From: AWTP1-13 sp963770295
GTDB taxonomy: Bacteria > Pseudomonadota > Alphaproteobacteria > Rhizobiales > Hyphomicrobiaceae
Direction: 5' to 3'
NCBI GenBank assembly: GCA_963770295.1
Contig: CAVYPA010000006.1
Coordinates: 371,890-435,889 of the forward strand
DNA: 64,000 nt
Shown: positions 48,389 through 56,740 of the stretch, piece after piece
How positions within the stretch are numbered: position 1 is the first letter of the stretch
Layout of the letters: every line of letters starts with the position of its first letter
The notes under the pieces: model-generated
Database searches by the model: none
The model's input: the letters and a program-made list of their open reading frames with translations, nothing else
What the model was told of the DNA's origin: nothing
Program-made: the position numbers and the translations under genes

Positions 48389-49429
48389 ATGATGTGCATT
48401 CGAACGTTGGCGGTCGCCGGATGGATGCTCGTTGCAGGAGCGCCCGCGGCGCTGGCACAGACCCCGATCAAGGTCAGCTACCAACCCGCGCTTTACTGGT
48501 CGCTGCCCTACTACGTGGCGTCGGAGAAAGGCTTCTGGGCCGAAGCTGGCCTGAAGCCGGAATTCTCAACATTTCCGGCCGGTGCTCCGCAAGTTGCAGC
48601 CGCGCAGGCGAAGTCCTGGGACGTTGGCGGCATGGGATCGGTGCCGGCCGTACTTGGTGCAGCCCGCTTCGGTATTCACACCATTGGCATCACCAACGAT
48701 GAATCTAAGGCTAACGTGCTGATGGCGCGCGGCGACAAATACGATGCCGCCAAGAAAGATCCCTCCATCATCAAAGGACAAAGAATTCTTCTCACTATCA
48801 ATTCGACGGGCGACTACTCGGTTCAAGCGTGCCTGAAGAAGTGGGGAATTGCTAAGTCGGATGTGCAGCTGGTGAACCTCGCCCAGGCGCAGATTATGTC
48901 CGCAATTTCCTCCAACAATGGCGACTATGCCGGTGTGTGGGCGCCCAACAATTACACGCTCGAGGAAAAGACCGGAGCGAAGCTCCTTTGCAGCGGCTAT
49001 GACGCCGGCGCGATAGTGCCTGGTGCGCTGGTCGCCCGCGCTGATTTTGCCAAAGAGCACCCTGACCTCGTTGCCAAATACTTGGCCGCTTACCTGCGAG
49101 CCTGGGCCTGGATCGGCGCACATCCGAAAGAGGCGCGCGAGATGATGAAGACTTTCTATTCGCAGGGCGGCGTCGAGATTTCTGCCAAGGGAATGGACGC
49201 TGAGTTCGCCGACCGGCCCGTCTACAATCTGGATCAGCAGATGAAGATCATGGATCGATCGAAGGGCAAATCCGATGTCGACACGTGGATGAGCAACATC
49301 GGCGAGTTCATGAAGATGGTTGGCACCATCCCCGAGGTGCCCGATCCGAAGAGCTTCATCGAGGACAGCTTCATGAAGAAAGTTGCATCTGACCCAGCAC
49401 TACGAGCCATCGCCACCAACTCCCAATAG
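48389..49429 (+). CDS. ABC substrate-binding protein, NMT1/TauA-like
   Basis: 346 residues. Signal peptide to about residue 23 (ALAQ). PIKVSYQPALYWSLPYYVASEKGFWAEAGL and WDVGGMGSVPAVLGAARFG are typical of periplasmic binding proteins for the NitT/TauT importers. The substrate cannot be read from sequence. It completes the cassette permease-permease-ATPase-binding protein. The ATG at 48389 is chosen because the open frame before it lacks a signal. Confidence 0.85.
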   Translation: MMCIRTLAVAGWMLVAGAPAALAQTPIKVSYQPALYWSLPYYVASEKGFWAEAGLKPEFSTFPAGAPQVAAAQAKSWDVGGMGSVPAVLGAARFGIHTIGITNDESKANVLMARGDKYDAAKKDPSIIKGQRILLTINSTGDYSVQACLKKWGIAKSDVQLVNLAQAQIMSAISSNNGDYAGVWAPNNYTLEEKTGAKLLCSGYDAGAIVPGALVARADFAKEHPDLVAKYLAAYLRAWAWIGAHPKEAREMMKTFYSQGGVEISAKGMDAEFADRPVYNLDQQMKIMDRSKGKSDVDTWMSNIGEFMKMVGTIPEVPDPKSFIEDSFMKKVASDPALRAIATNSQ

Positions 49430-49701
49430 AGAGTGCCAGCGGCCGCCGCAGTTTTGCCAACGCCCCCTGTCACTTCCTCTACGAAGCGACGATGGCATGG
49501 AGATGCGTGCCTCTAGGTCCGAAGCCGTCTTTTCAGATTGAAAAGCGGCATAGTGTCTAATGTTTTCAATGGCCATTTCGACTCTTCATGCAATGTTCCT
49601 GGAATGGAAGATCAAAGACTAAGGTCTGAGTCGAAACGGGAATTGGTGCATGCGGTAGGCCTACTGTTGCAAAGGACATCGTCTGCCTTGAGGCGCAGAA
49701 T

Positions 49702-50266
49702 TTAGGAAAGTGTGTAGTCGCGGTTCGGCGGCGGCTGACAAGCCTTAACCGGATCCCCCGGATCCTGCTGGGGATTCTCGAGCACACCCAGGAGCGTGGC
49801 AGCATCGGCGACGGTCCGCGCCATCGGCCCCGCGGTATCCTGGTCGGCAGTGAGCGGGATAATGCCGTAGCGGCTGATGCGCCCCACGGCGTGACCAGCA
49901 TGGGCAAATTGGCGGGAACGAGAAGCGAGCCAGAGGTTTCGGTTCAGACGTCGGCGGCTCAGAAATTCGCGGAAATGCCGACGCCAGAGCTCGAGCCGCC
50001 CACCAGGAGTATCGGTCGCCCATCGAAGGCGCATCGCGCGGGTCGCGCCGCGGGTCATAGGGATTCATGCCGAAGCCGGTGATCGCATTGTACCCGCCCG
50101 GCATCGGCGTCGGCGGTCCGGCTATCCAATTGGCCACCTCGGTCATGTTGGTCTTGGCGATAACTACGGCACCCGCATCGCGCTGGGCTTTCACGACTGT
50201 CGCCTCGTAGGGCGGCACAAACCCATCAAACGCAAGCGCACCGCCGGTTGTGGGAATGTCGGTGGT
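49702..50266 (-). pseudogene. Amidase-signature enzyme fragment
   Basis: Pieces in three frames give IPTTGGALAFDGFVPPYEATVV, VVIAKTNMTEVANW (with the first catalytic Lys region at KTNMTE), VGGSSSGVGIS (the Ser-rich amidase signature) and QDTAGPMARTVADAA. Besides frameshifts, TGA codons replace expected Trp/Gly codons after ISANF. Both ends of the enzyme are missing, so this is a true relic. Confidence 0.8.
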
Positions 50267-50574
50267 ATGGAATTATCCTTCACCGCGAAAGCCGTGCAAG
50301 GGGCCGCCGCAGCCCGCCTTGAGCGCGTTCTCGATAAGTCCACAGCATCGTCGACTGGACTGCTATGCTGGCAGGACTTTCACCCGCGGGATTGGCAGCT
50401 AGACTTTGCGCGGGACCTTTTCGCCGTCGGAACTCGCGGGGCACGACAGAAGCACTCCGGAAGCAGACGAACACGCCGCGGCGCTTTTGACCCGATGCAG
50501 GCCTGGGCTGCGCGCCCTTTGTTGCAGCGCAGCGGTTTGTCAAGGTGACCAATACCTCCGCATAAAAAAAATGG
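50267..50574. other. No recognisable gene
   Basis: No motif on either strand between the amidase relic and the DUF202 gene. Confidence 0.4.
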
Positions 50575-50979
50575 TCATTCGCGCAGTACCATCGAGATCA
50601 CAGCAAGAACTCCAAGGATCCCGATCAATGCGGCGAGCACTCTCGCCCTGGAGCGGCGATCTTGCCCTGTGATCGGATATTGCGCGTAAAGCGTCTGTAT
50701 GGCCGCGCGATGATCCAAGGCCGCCAACAGCAACGCCAGCAACCCGATGATAATCATTGTAAGCCCGAACCCGTGCGGGCCGACGAGGCCTTTGCTTTCC
50801 GGAACACCTTGCCGTGCGATGCGGAAGAACTGTTGAATGCTGAACCCGAACGTAATCAGCGCAGTCGCCGTCCTGACCCAGGACAGCAAGGTTCGATCGT
50901 AAGCGAGGTAGGTGCGGTCGAGCGCGAGCTTGGTCGAAGCATCAGGTTCCGTCGCCCTCCGTTCAGCGTGGTCTTTCAC
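50575..50979 (-). CDS. DUF202 (YidH-like) membrane protein
   Basis: 134 residues from GTG 50979. LALDRTYLAYDRTLLSWVRTATALITFGFSI is the DUF202 hallmark, followed by two more membrane segments (GFGLTMIIIGLLALLLAAL and VLAALIGILGVLAVISMVL). Function unknown. A longer reading to 51339 lacks homology. The small membrane gene just upstream probably forms an operon with it. Confidence 0.75.
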   Translation of the reverse strand: MKDHAERRATEPDASTKLALDRTYLAYDRTLLSWVRTATALITFGFSIQQFFRIARQGVPESKGLVGPHGFGLTMIIIGLLALLLAALDHRAAIQTLYAQYPITGQDRRSRARVLAALIGILGVLAVISMVLRE

Positions 50980-50990
50980 TGGAGTAGTCC

Positions 50991-51188
50991 TTATTCTTGG
51001 CGATCGGCCGGGACCGGACCTGCGGTCGATATCACCCTTTGCGCTCCTCCATCGACGTGGACCCAGGGTCGTGAGATCCGGTTCGCCAGTCCACGCATAA
51101 TCACATAGGAAGGAAAGGCCACGATCGCCGCGACGATCAGGGCTTGGCCGGGATAAACCCAGCGGAAGACGTACATTTCGTAGATCAT
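50991..51188 (-). CDS. Small single-span membrane protein
   Basis: 65 residues. MIYEMYVFRWVYPGQALIVAAIVAFPSYVIMRGL gives one membrane helix with an aromatic N-terminus. It ends 11 bases before the GTG of the DUF202 gene. GGGCAAG precedes the ATG. Unknown role. Confidence 0.55.
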   Translation of the reverse strand: MIYEMYVFRWVYPGQALIVAAIVAFPSYVIMRGLANRISRPWVHVDGGAQRVISTAGPVPADRQE

Positions 51189-51246
51189 GTCTTGCCCGTT
51201 CTGCCGCCATTATCCGCCGCATCTTTCCCACCAGACGCTGAGCGAA

Positions 51247-51369
51247 ATGTCCACCAAGCAAACCGTCGCGAGGCTTAGCGAACGTATCGACGCGCTGGTC
51301 ACTACCGGCGTCCCGGTCGACGTGGTTGTGTGGTGTCACCCCGGAGAAACCGCCGATGAGAAACGTTAG
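51247..51369 (+). CDS. Small hypothetical protein (paralogue of 55548)
   Basis: 40 residues: MSTKQTVARLSERIDALVT, then VDVVVWCHPGETADEKR. The N-terminus resembles the 75-residue protein at 55548 (MVSTQTINRLSLRIEQL). It looks like a short or truncated member of that family. Confidence 0.4.
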   Translation: MSTKQTVARLSERIDALVTTGVPVDVVVWCHPGETADEKR

Positions 51370-51516
51370 CGGCTAATTCTGCTGCGGAGCGGCCTTGTTG
51401 CGCGAGATTGCCGAGCTCGAGCAGGCCTAATCACGCTCGCCGCGAGCAGCTCTGGCGAGAATGGCGCTGGACTACAAGCGTCGCAGGTAAGCGTCAGACG
51501 GTTGAGGGTTAAAAGC

Positions 51517-51605
51517 TAAGCCACAGCCTTGCCGATTGCGTCGACCAGCGCGCGCTGCGAGAAGGGTTTGCGCAAAAACGCAACACACCCTGTCTCTAGG
51601 GCCCG
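51517..51605 (-). pseudogene. Response-regulator receiver C-terminal fragment
   Basis: ALETGCVAFLRKPFSQRALVDAIGKAVA to stop is the last 28 residues of a receiver domain, including the conserved Lys-Pro (KPF). The phosphorylation-site half is absent. Confidence 0.6.
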
Positions 51606-51644
51606 TCGTTCATGTCGCAGCCCTGGGCCATCGCAGGCGTTCCG

Positions 51645-51818
51645 TCAGCGCTCCTTCACGCGCTTACGCATCAGCCGACTTTCGGCAATAAGCTGGTCGC
51701 GTTCTTGTGTGCTGATGTTTCCGTTGCGCGCAGCGGCCAATGCATCCAGCTCGACGGCTATGTATTCGGGGGTACTCTTGGCGTCTTTGAGCCGTTGCAT
51801 CAATTCCTTGTAGGTCAT
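51645..51818 (-). CDS. Small hypothetical protein
   Basis: 57 residues: MTYKELMQRLKDAKSTPEYI then ELDALAAARNGNISTQERDQL. Helical, charged. It begins 18 bases after the stop of the gene at 51837, with AGGCAAG upstream, so the two form an operon. No family recognised. Confidence 0.5.
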   Translation of the reverse strand: MTYKELMQRLKDAKSTPEYIAVELDALAAARNGNISTQERDQLIAESRLMRKRVKER

Positions 51819-51836
51819 TAGCCGCTTGCCTAAGCG

Positions 51837-52193
51837 CTAATGCCCACGAGTGTCGGCACGCAATGTTTCTAGTCGCCTTTTGGCGATTTGCATCTGTTCG
51901 GCAACAGCGCGCTCCCGCTGAGCAGCGATTACGGCAGCAGTTTCGGTGTGCGGCGTGGTGTCCAGCCAAGCAACGATGTCGTTCAATTCCTCGTAGCGGG
52001 CCACATCCGTCTCCGTCGCGGCTTGCGCCTTGAGCATCGCGAACGCTTCGTCGAGCTTCGCGCGACCGGCGGCTTCAGTTCGCACCGGATAGCGGGCAAG
52101 CACCTGGCCGTCCGCGACGACTACCGCAACGAACGGAAATTCTGCGTCGTCGTCGTCCGTCACTGTCCCCGTGAAAGTAATTTGAACTGCCAT
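51837..52193 (-). CDS. Hypothetical protein
   Basis: 118 residues. A beta-rich N-terminal half (MAVQITFTGTVTDDDDAEFPFVAVVVADGQVL) and a helical C-terminal half. An upstream in-frame ATG at 52199 adds two residues. Function unknown; operon partner is the 57-residue gene after it. Confidence 0.5.
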   Translation of the reverse strand: MAVQITFTGTVTDDDDAEFPFVAVVVADGQVLARYPVRTEAAGRAKLDEAFAMLKAQAATETDVARYEELNDIVAWLDTTPHTETAAVIAAQRERAVAEQMQIAKRRLETLRADTRGH

Positions 52194-52469
52194 CTGCACC
52201 CACGCGAGAAGCCAACATGAAACCCATCATAGACCAAGGTTATTGAGAACTGAACGCGCGATCTGGTTTGGCTATTATGTCCTTGAAGGCGAGCCAAACG
52301 CGACCGGATCAGCCCTGCTCCAATCCAGCGATTTCCCGCTCTGCGAGGGCCCCGCGCTCGCCTCCCCTGCCCAGTTTTTGCGGCTGCGATGCCGGCCGCT
52401 TGACAGCACCGGTACCAATTACCAACAGTTACCACCGCGGACTCGGCCGTTTAGGTCAGCGTTGCGAAG

Positions 52470-52722
52470 ATGGTGAAAGCCCGACAGCTCATTGATGGCG
52501 CAGCGTTCGGACCCGATGCCTTAAAGGCAATCGGCGATGCGTTTGATGCAGCCTGGGCTGAGATCGCCGGTAACTTCGGGAATGATCCACAGACGATTGA
52601 GGCAGCCCGCCTGTGGTTGGCCAATGCCACTGTCGATTGCATGTGAAGATAGCAGGGATGTTGAAGTTCTGAAGCGAGCGGCGTTGGAGAGAATGGCGCG
52701 GGACACCGAGCCGCTCCACTAA
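52470..52722 (+). pseudogene. Small rhizobial-type hypothetical, frameshifted
   Basis: MVKARQLIDGAAFGPDALKA, AFDAAWAEIAGNFGNDPQ and EAARLWLANA continue, after a frame change near 52628, as LSIACEDSRDVEVLKRAALERMA. I know intact relatives with the order LANAMLSIA in Bradyrhizobium, so one or two bases are missing or extra here. Confidence 0.6.
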
Positions 52723-52734
52723 GCATCCTGCCGG

Positions 52735-52950
52735 TGCCGAGTTGGTCGGCAATTCGGCGAAGGACTTGCGCATGCCGGGGAGCTTGTTGCTGTAATCCGC
52801 GCCGCTGGTAGAGTAGAGCCGCACGTCGCTGCCATCCTTGATGATCTGAAACCGAAAGCCGTCCCAATTGGGTTCGTGCAGCCAGTCGTCGCCCTTTGGT
52901 GGGCGGACGGCTGCGCTGGGGGAGAGGGGACGGATAAACGCGAGACGACA
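52735..52950 (-). pseudogene. ATP-dependent DNA ligase N-terminal fragment
   Basis: FIRPLSPSAAVRPPKGDDWLHEPNWDGFRFQIIKDG and VRLYSTSGADYSNKLPGM match the start of LigD/LigC-type ligases. The nucleotide-accepting lysine of motif I (K-x-D-G) is Asn here (EPNWDGF), so it could not form the AMP adduct. The rest of the enzyme is missing. Confidence 0.7.
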
Positions 52951-53445
52951 CACGGCCCTCCCAACATGAAGAAGGCCTCGATGGAAGGGGGGAGCGGACC
53001 ATCGAGGCCAGTGGCCACAGTTGGTTCTGGCGCCCTTCGGAGGAGACGCCAGACCTTCAGCCTACAAATCTGGAGCAGCTCCAGCTGCAATATCCGGGGA
53101 AGCACCGTCAGGCGCTGGACAGAAAGAGGCCCCGGCAGCGGGGACGGGGGAGGGCGATGTCGCGGCTGCCGAGGCCAAGGCTGCCGACACGGGGGGGAAG
53201 CTTCGGCAACACAGTTTGCTGCCGATACTAGGGAAGCAGGGCAGCAGTGACTGATGTAGATAAGCCCTTATCGGGTTCAATTGCGAAAGCGTCTGAAGTT
53301 GCTGCTTTCGAGGGGTTAACCCGCCTCTCGAGGAGTTAACCCCACCCGCGGCACCCAAACCCGTCGAGCAGCCCCGGAACCCAGCACCACCAGGAGCGTT
53401 CAAGTGGTGGGGGATCGGCGCGGGACCTAGGGGAGGGACTGCGCC
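52951..53445. other. No firm gene
   Basis: A 76-codon Ala/Gly-rich plus-strand frame (53021-53254) is open but has no motif or convincing ribosome site. Confidence 0.3.
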
Positions 53446-53672
53446 GTGTCGAGGGACTTCAAACAAATTGAACACGAGATCGCGCAGGCTGCGCGATGGG
53501 CCGTAAAGTGGCGAATGCTTCAGAATGAGGCCCTAGAGGTCGCCGGCGCAGTGCGCGATCCAGAAGCCCGGGTATGCTGTTCATTGCCGAGGCTTATAGG
53601 CTCCTCGCCGAGCTGGCCAAGGAGCGCAGCGAGCGACTTGCTAGGCTCGCAAGTCACATGAAGAAGCGGTAG
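53446..53672 (+). pseudogene. Small helical hypothetical, frameshifted
   Basis: SRDFKQIEHEIAQAARWAVKWR and GAVRDPEAR, then after a one-base loss MLFIAEAYRLLAELAKERSER to stop. The two halves fit as one helical protein of about 75 residues. Confidence 0.5.
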
Positions 53673-53804
53673 CCAAGTAGCTGGCCCAGTTAAGAAGCTT
53701 GCGCCTGTAGCTGCTCCAGGTTTTACAAGAAAGTCGCGGGAAGACCATGGACCGGACGATCAGGGCGATCCTGGAGTATCCGGACGCCTGAGAGGGAAAC
53801 CGGC

Positions 53805-54008
53805 ATGGCTACCGCTGGCACGATAGTGTTTGAGATCAAGATAGCGGTCGACATCGTACTGGCCGAGGACGGCAAGTATTACGTCGACTCAAGCACCACG
53901 AAGGGGGACGTGTTGCATAACTGGACCGAAGGGCCATTCGATACTGAACGCAAGGCGCGCGAGAACCTGCAATGGCAGTTCGCCGTGCCGGTGATCGAGA
54001 AGCTATAA
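53805..54008 (+). CDS. Small hypothetical protein
   Basis: 67 residues: ATAGTIVFEIKIAVDIVLAEDGKYYVDSS, then WTEGPFDTERKARENLQ. It looks like a small beta-beta-beta-alpha fold with an acidic face. Coding bias is good; no family recognised. Confidence 0.5.
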   Translation: MATAGTIVFEIKIAVDIVLAEDGKYYVDSSTTKGDVLHNWTEGPFDTERKARENLQWQFAVPVIEKL

Positions 54009-54238
54009 GCTTAGATGCAGGCCGGACAGACGGCCAAATCCCAAATCCTGCTCTAAAAGGTCAGTCGGCAACTTCGGTAAACTGACCGTTTGGGCGGGAT
54101 GGGATTGCCGGGCAAGGCGAGCGCCCATGAGAACCATGGCCAACCCCAATAGCACCTACCAAGAGGTGAGGAACTGCAACATAGTTGCCCTCCGTCGTTT
54201 GCTGGGAGGTTCGTAGGTTTTGGAACAGCTACGCTGCA

Positions 54239-54475
54239 ATGCCTGAAAGTGGCCTCGACTTGGCATCACTGCGGGATGCCAGCCAGGGTCGAGGCCAAAC
54301 CCTAGCAGTACACCCGATTGATACCACGCTCGCCGAAGCGCGCGCAGACGCGCTATTTGAAAAAATTCTTCGTTGCCTATCGTCGGTTCGCGAAATATTG
54401 CAAGCTTTTGCCTATCTGGAGCAACCCGACATCGAGAAGATGGACATAGGAGCCGGTGGTCGGGCACTGCAATGA
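54239..54475 (+). CDS. Possible small hypothetical protein
   Basis: 78 residues; the helical segment ADALFEKILRCLSSVREILQAFAYLEQ reads like a real protein, but the ATG has no clear ribosome site. Confidence 0.3.
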   Translation: MPESGLDLASLRDASQGRGQTLAVHPIDTTLAEARADALFEKILRCLSSVREILQAFAYLEQPDIEKMDIGAGGRALQ

Positions 54476-54544
54476 GCGGCCTGTTGGAGTCCGCCGAGAA
54501 GTAGATTTAGTGCGCTGGCCTGGCTTCCCAACTGGGTTAGGTGA

Positions 54545-54712
54545 TCAAGGGCCCAGGCCGGAGAGGAAATTGACCCACATGCCGTGTGCCCAGCTGCCAG
54601 TGGCAATGGCCGCGGCCAAGACTGTCAAGGTGATGAGACCTATCAATAGCGTGTACTCGATGAGAGCAGCGCCACGCCGGTCGCGCCACAGGCGACGAGC
54701 TATAACCCGCAC
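54545..54712 (-). CDS. Flp/type IVb pilin-like small protein
   Basis: 55 residues from GTG 54712. RRLWRDRRGAALIEYTLLIGLITLTVLAAAI is a class IVb prepilin: basic leader, Gly before the cleavage site, Glu at +5 and Tyr at +6, then one hydrophobic helix. It would be cut by a TadV-type prepilin peptidase and build Flp pili. No other pilus gene is in the window, so it is an orphan here. Confidence 0.65.
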   Translation of the reverse strand: MRVIARRLWRDRRGAALIEYTLLIGLITLTVLAAAIATGSWAHGMWVNFLSGLGP

Positions 54713-54840
54713 AACCTACACCCTCTTGACCAAGCCTCCCGCCCAAGTTTTAGCATGCTCGTATATGTCTTAGGGGCAACACGCAGGTGGCGAATTGGTG
54801 ATATGCAGGGAATTGGGTTAGGGGTAAGCCGTCCGCGAAT

Positions 54841-55143
54841 TTGCGCGCGCCGGTCAGGCCCGCGCGACGCAGGGCTGCCCCCTTACTCAGTGCTATCGAC
54901 CCGCTTCAGCTGAGCGCGCTTCGCTTCCAGGTGCGCCCGATAGGCCCTGCGGTGCTCCCTGTTGCCGCTGTCGATCTCAGCGCTTGGTTTGCTGCTGATC
55001 TCAGTCGGCGCCCACACGCCGAAGCCCGTCAAGGCGCCGAAGCGGAAGAGCAAGAAGCCAAGGAAGCGGTTGGGCCCTCGCAAGAGCAGCCCGCCGCGGC
55101 CACGAAAAGGGGCACCGTCGTGCCGTTCGTGCGCAAGGCCTGA
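54841..55143 (+). CDS. Possible hypothetical protein before a terminator
   Basis: The frame ends KRGTVVPFVRKA 5 bases before a strong plus-strand terminator, which supports translation of at least its second half (Glu/Ala/Lys-rich). The true start is unclear. Confidence 0.35.
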   Translation: MRAPVRPARRRAAPLLSAIDPLQLSALRFQVRPIGPAVLPVAAVDLSAWFAADLSRRPHAEARQGAEAEEQEAKEAVGPSQEQPAAATKRGTVVPFVRKA

Positions 55144-55148
55144 TACTC

Positions 55149-55183
55149 GCCCGATCGGCATCCGCCGGTCGGGCTATTTTTTT
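55149..55183 (+). terminator. Rho-independent terminator
   Basis: GCCCGATCGGC pairs with GCCGGTCGGGC around ATCC, followed by TATTTTTTT. It is the strongest terminator in this part of the window and points to a plus-strand transcript ending near 55143. Confidence 0.8.
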
Positions 55184-55368
55184 GTGCTCGCCCGCTTGCG
55201 CTCCGCGAGATCGACGACGGTCTCGGCCGTGGCGGGGCTAAACTCGTAGACAGTCAGCCGCTCGCCGTTGAGCCGGACCTTACCCTTGCGCACGCCTGGC
55301 AGCCTGGCAAGCTCGCGGCCGACGGAAGGCCACTTGCGCAAGACCCACCCCAGCTTCTCGACCGGCAT
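55174..55368 (-). CDS. Small hypothetical protein
   Basis: 64 residues from ATG 55368: MPVEKLGWVLRKWPSVGREL, then GKVRLNGERLTVYEFSPATAETVVDLAE. Looks like a compact folded protein; longer start at 55389 possible. Its 3' end overlaps the terminator. Confidence 0.5.
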   Translation of the reverse strand: MPVEKLGWVLRKWPSVGRELARLPGVRKGKVRLNGERLTVYEFSPATAETVVDLAERKRASTKK

Positions 55369-55378
55369 CATCGCAGAA

Positions 55379-55591
55379 ATGGGCCGCATTTATCGCCGGA
55401 TGCGAGCCGGCAAGCTCGATGCGACCGAAGCCCAGAAACGGATCTGGGTTTTGGACCGCATGCGGGCCGGGGTCGCAGACATGGCGCTTGAGCGCGTCGA
55501 GCACAGGCTAGCAGAGCTCGGCGGTACACACGCAACAAGGCTCATCGATGGTGAGTACGCAAACGATCAACCGCCTCAGCTTACGAATTGA
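55379..55591 (+). CDS. Small hypothetical protein
   Basis: 70 residues: MGRIYRRMRAGKLDATEAQKRIWVLDRMRAGVADMALE is amphipathic and resembles small proteins of rhizobial phages. It is divergent from the gene at 55174 and overlaps the next gene by 44 bases. Confidence 0.5.
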   Translation: MGRIYRRMRAGKLDATEAQKRIWVLDRMRAGVADMALERVEHRLAELGGTHATRLIDGEYANDQPPQLTN

Positions 55592-55775
55592 GCAGTTGGC
55601 TGAGCAATTGGGTCGCGCAGAGCGACCCACGTACAAGGTGTTTCTGGACTTCGGCGAGAGCGATGAAGAGTTTTACGCTCGGTATCCTGAGGCGCGCGGT
55701 CGCCTTCGTGAGGGGATTATCCTCTCGTTCGGCGCTGGTGCTGAGAAGTTTGTGCGCATTCCGCAACCCGAGTGA
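55548..55775 (+). CDS. Small hypothetical protein
   Basis: 75 residues: MVSTQTINRLSLRIEQLAEQ, then TYKVFLDFGESDEEFYARYPEARGRL. A short N-terminal coiled helix and a small alpha/beta body. Related to the 40-residue protein at 51247. Function unknown. Confidence 0.5.
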   Translation: MVSTQTINRLSLRIEQLAEQLGRAERPTYKVFLDFGESDEEFYARYPEARGRLREGIILSFGAGAEKFVRIPQPE

Positions 55776-56128
55776 TTAGCCATGCGCGTTATCTACTGGA
55801 GCCCGAGCCGGCCGAAGTCAGAAGCGGTCGACAGTCGCTTGCGACAAGCGCTGGCGGCTTCCGTCACCTCGCGCAGCTGCAAGCGAGCGATATCGCTGCC
55901 GCGCGTGAGCTTCCTCGATGATGAAAACGCAGACCCGGAAATCGGAACGAACAGCGATGGCTGGATGGGTGTCGGGACGGGTACGGTTGAGAAAGGTCCG
56001 AGGAATGCCAGTAAATACGGGCTCTTTTGCGCGATATTCGGCGGAGATCATTTCCGTTGGTAGAGTTGAGAAATGAACATGCTTGGCGGCATCGGTCAGA
56101 CCACGGTGATCCGACCCAGCCGATGACC
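55776..56128. other. No recognisable gene
   Basis: A frame starting MRVIYWSPSRPKSEAVDSRL at 55782 is open but breaks from any protein-like pattern after about 25 residues. Confidence 0.35.
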
Positions 56129-56325
56129 GTGCGCCTGGCCGGCGAGAAGGCGAAGCTCGGGCGCGTCTGGCCGCACATGCTCCGCCATTCCTGTGGCTAC
56201 TACCTGGCCCGATCAGGGCACGGGACCTGCGGACCACGCAGGACTATCTGGGCCACCGCGATCCCAAACACACGGCCCACTACACCCGGGTTGCCGGGCA
56301 CCGGTTCGAGGGGTTGTGGAAGTAG
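56129..56325 (+). pseudogene. Integrase C-terminal remnant (copy 4)
   Basis: VRLAGEKAKLGRVWPHMLRHSCGYYLA, then two single-base insertions, then QDYLGHRDPKHTAHYTRVAG and GLWK-stop. Catalytic His-x-x-Arg, His and Tyr are all present, the N-terminal half is not. The following 120 bases match those after copy 2. Confidence 0.8.
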
Positions 56326-56740
56326 CCTGAGGCCCAAGCCGGCCGTCACTCCGCCCTCTGAGCCCGATGCTCAACCTACTTGGGGGAGGCTGGCGGAGTA
56401 GGCCCTCGCGACATGCACTGCCCATCCCCGCGTGGCACACATGGCGCCAGCGTCATCCCTAGTCCGTCCATCGGGGTCGAGCTGACATGTTGGAAGGCGC
56501 GAACACTGCCCCCAAGTAACCGCCGTTTTTGGACCCATAGCCGAACTCAATTGCGCGCCACCTGCAACGGTTCCAGCCGGTTCCATGGTTAAGGGTTATC
56601 CCTGATTCATAGATAGGGTGATACCTGATTTACTTGCTCGCATAGGCGGTGATTTTGAGGACAATCGCTTCCTCCGCCGCTAAGCGGATTGGGTAGGTCC
56701 GGGGGATACCATTCAGAGACGCGCGTGACGAGACCGCAGA
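56326..56740. other. Integrase tail repeat and kinase leader
   Basis: 56326-56450 repeats the sequence after 25807 (same element tail). Further on, GGGTTATCCCTGATT and GGGTGATACCTGATT (about 56590 and 56611) form a direct repeat ahead of the sensor kinase and may be a regulator site. Confidence 0.45.

Noticed and set aside
50991..51339. N-terminal extension of the DUF202 protein
   Set aside because: The family starts close to the LALDRTYLAYDRT motif, and the extension overlaps a better small membrane gene in another frame.
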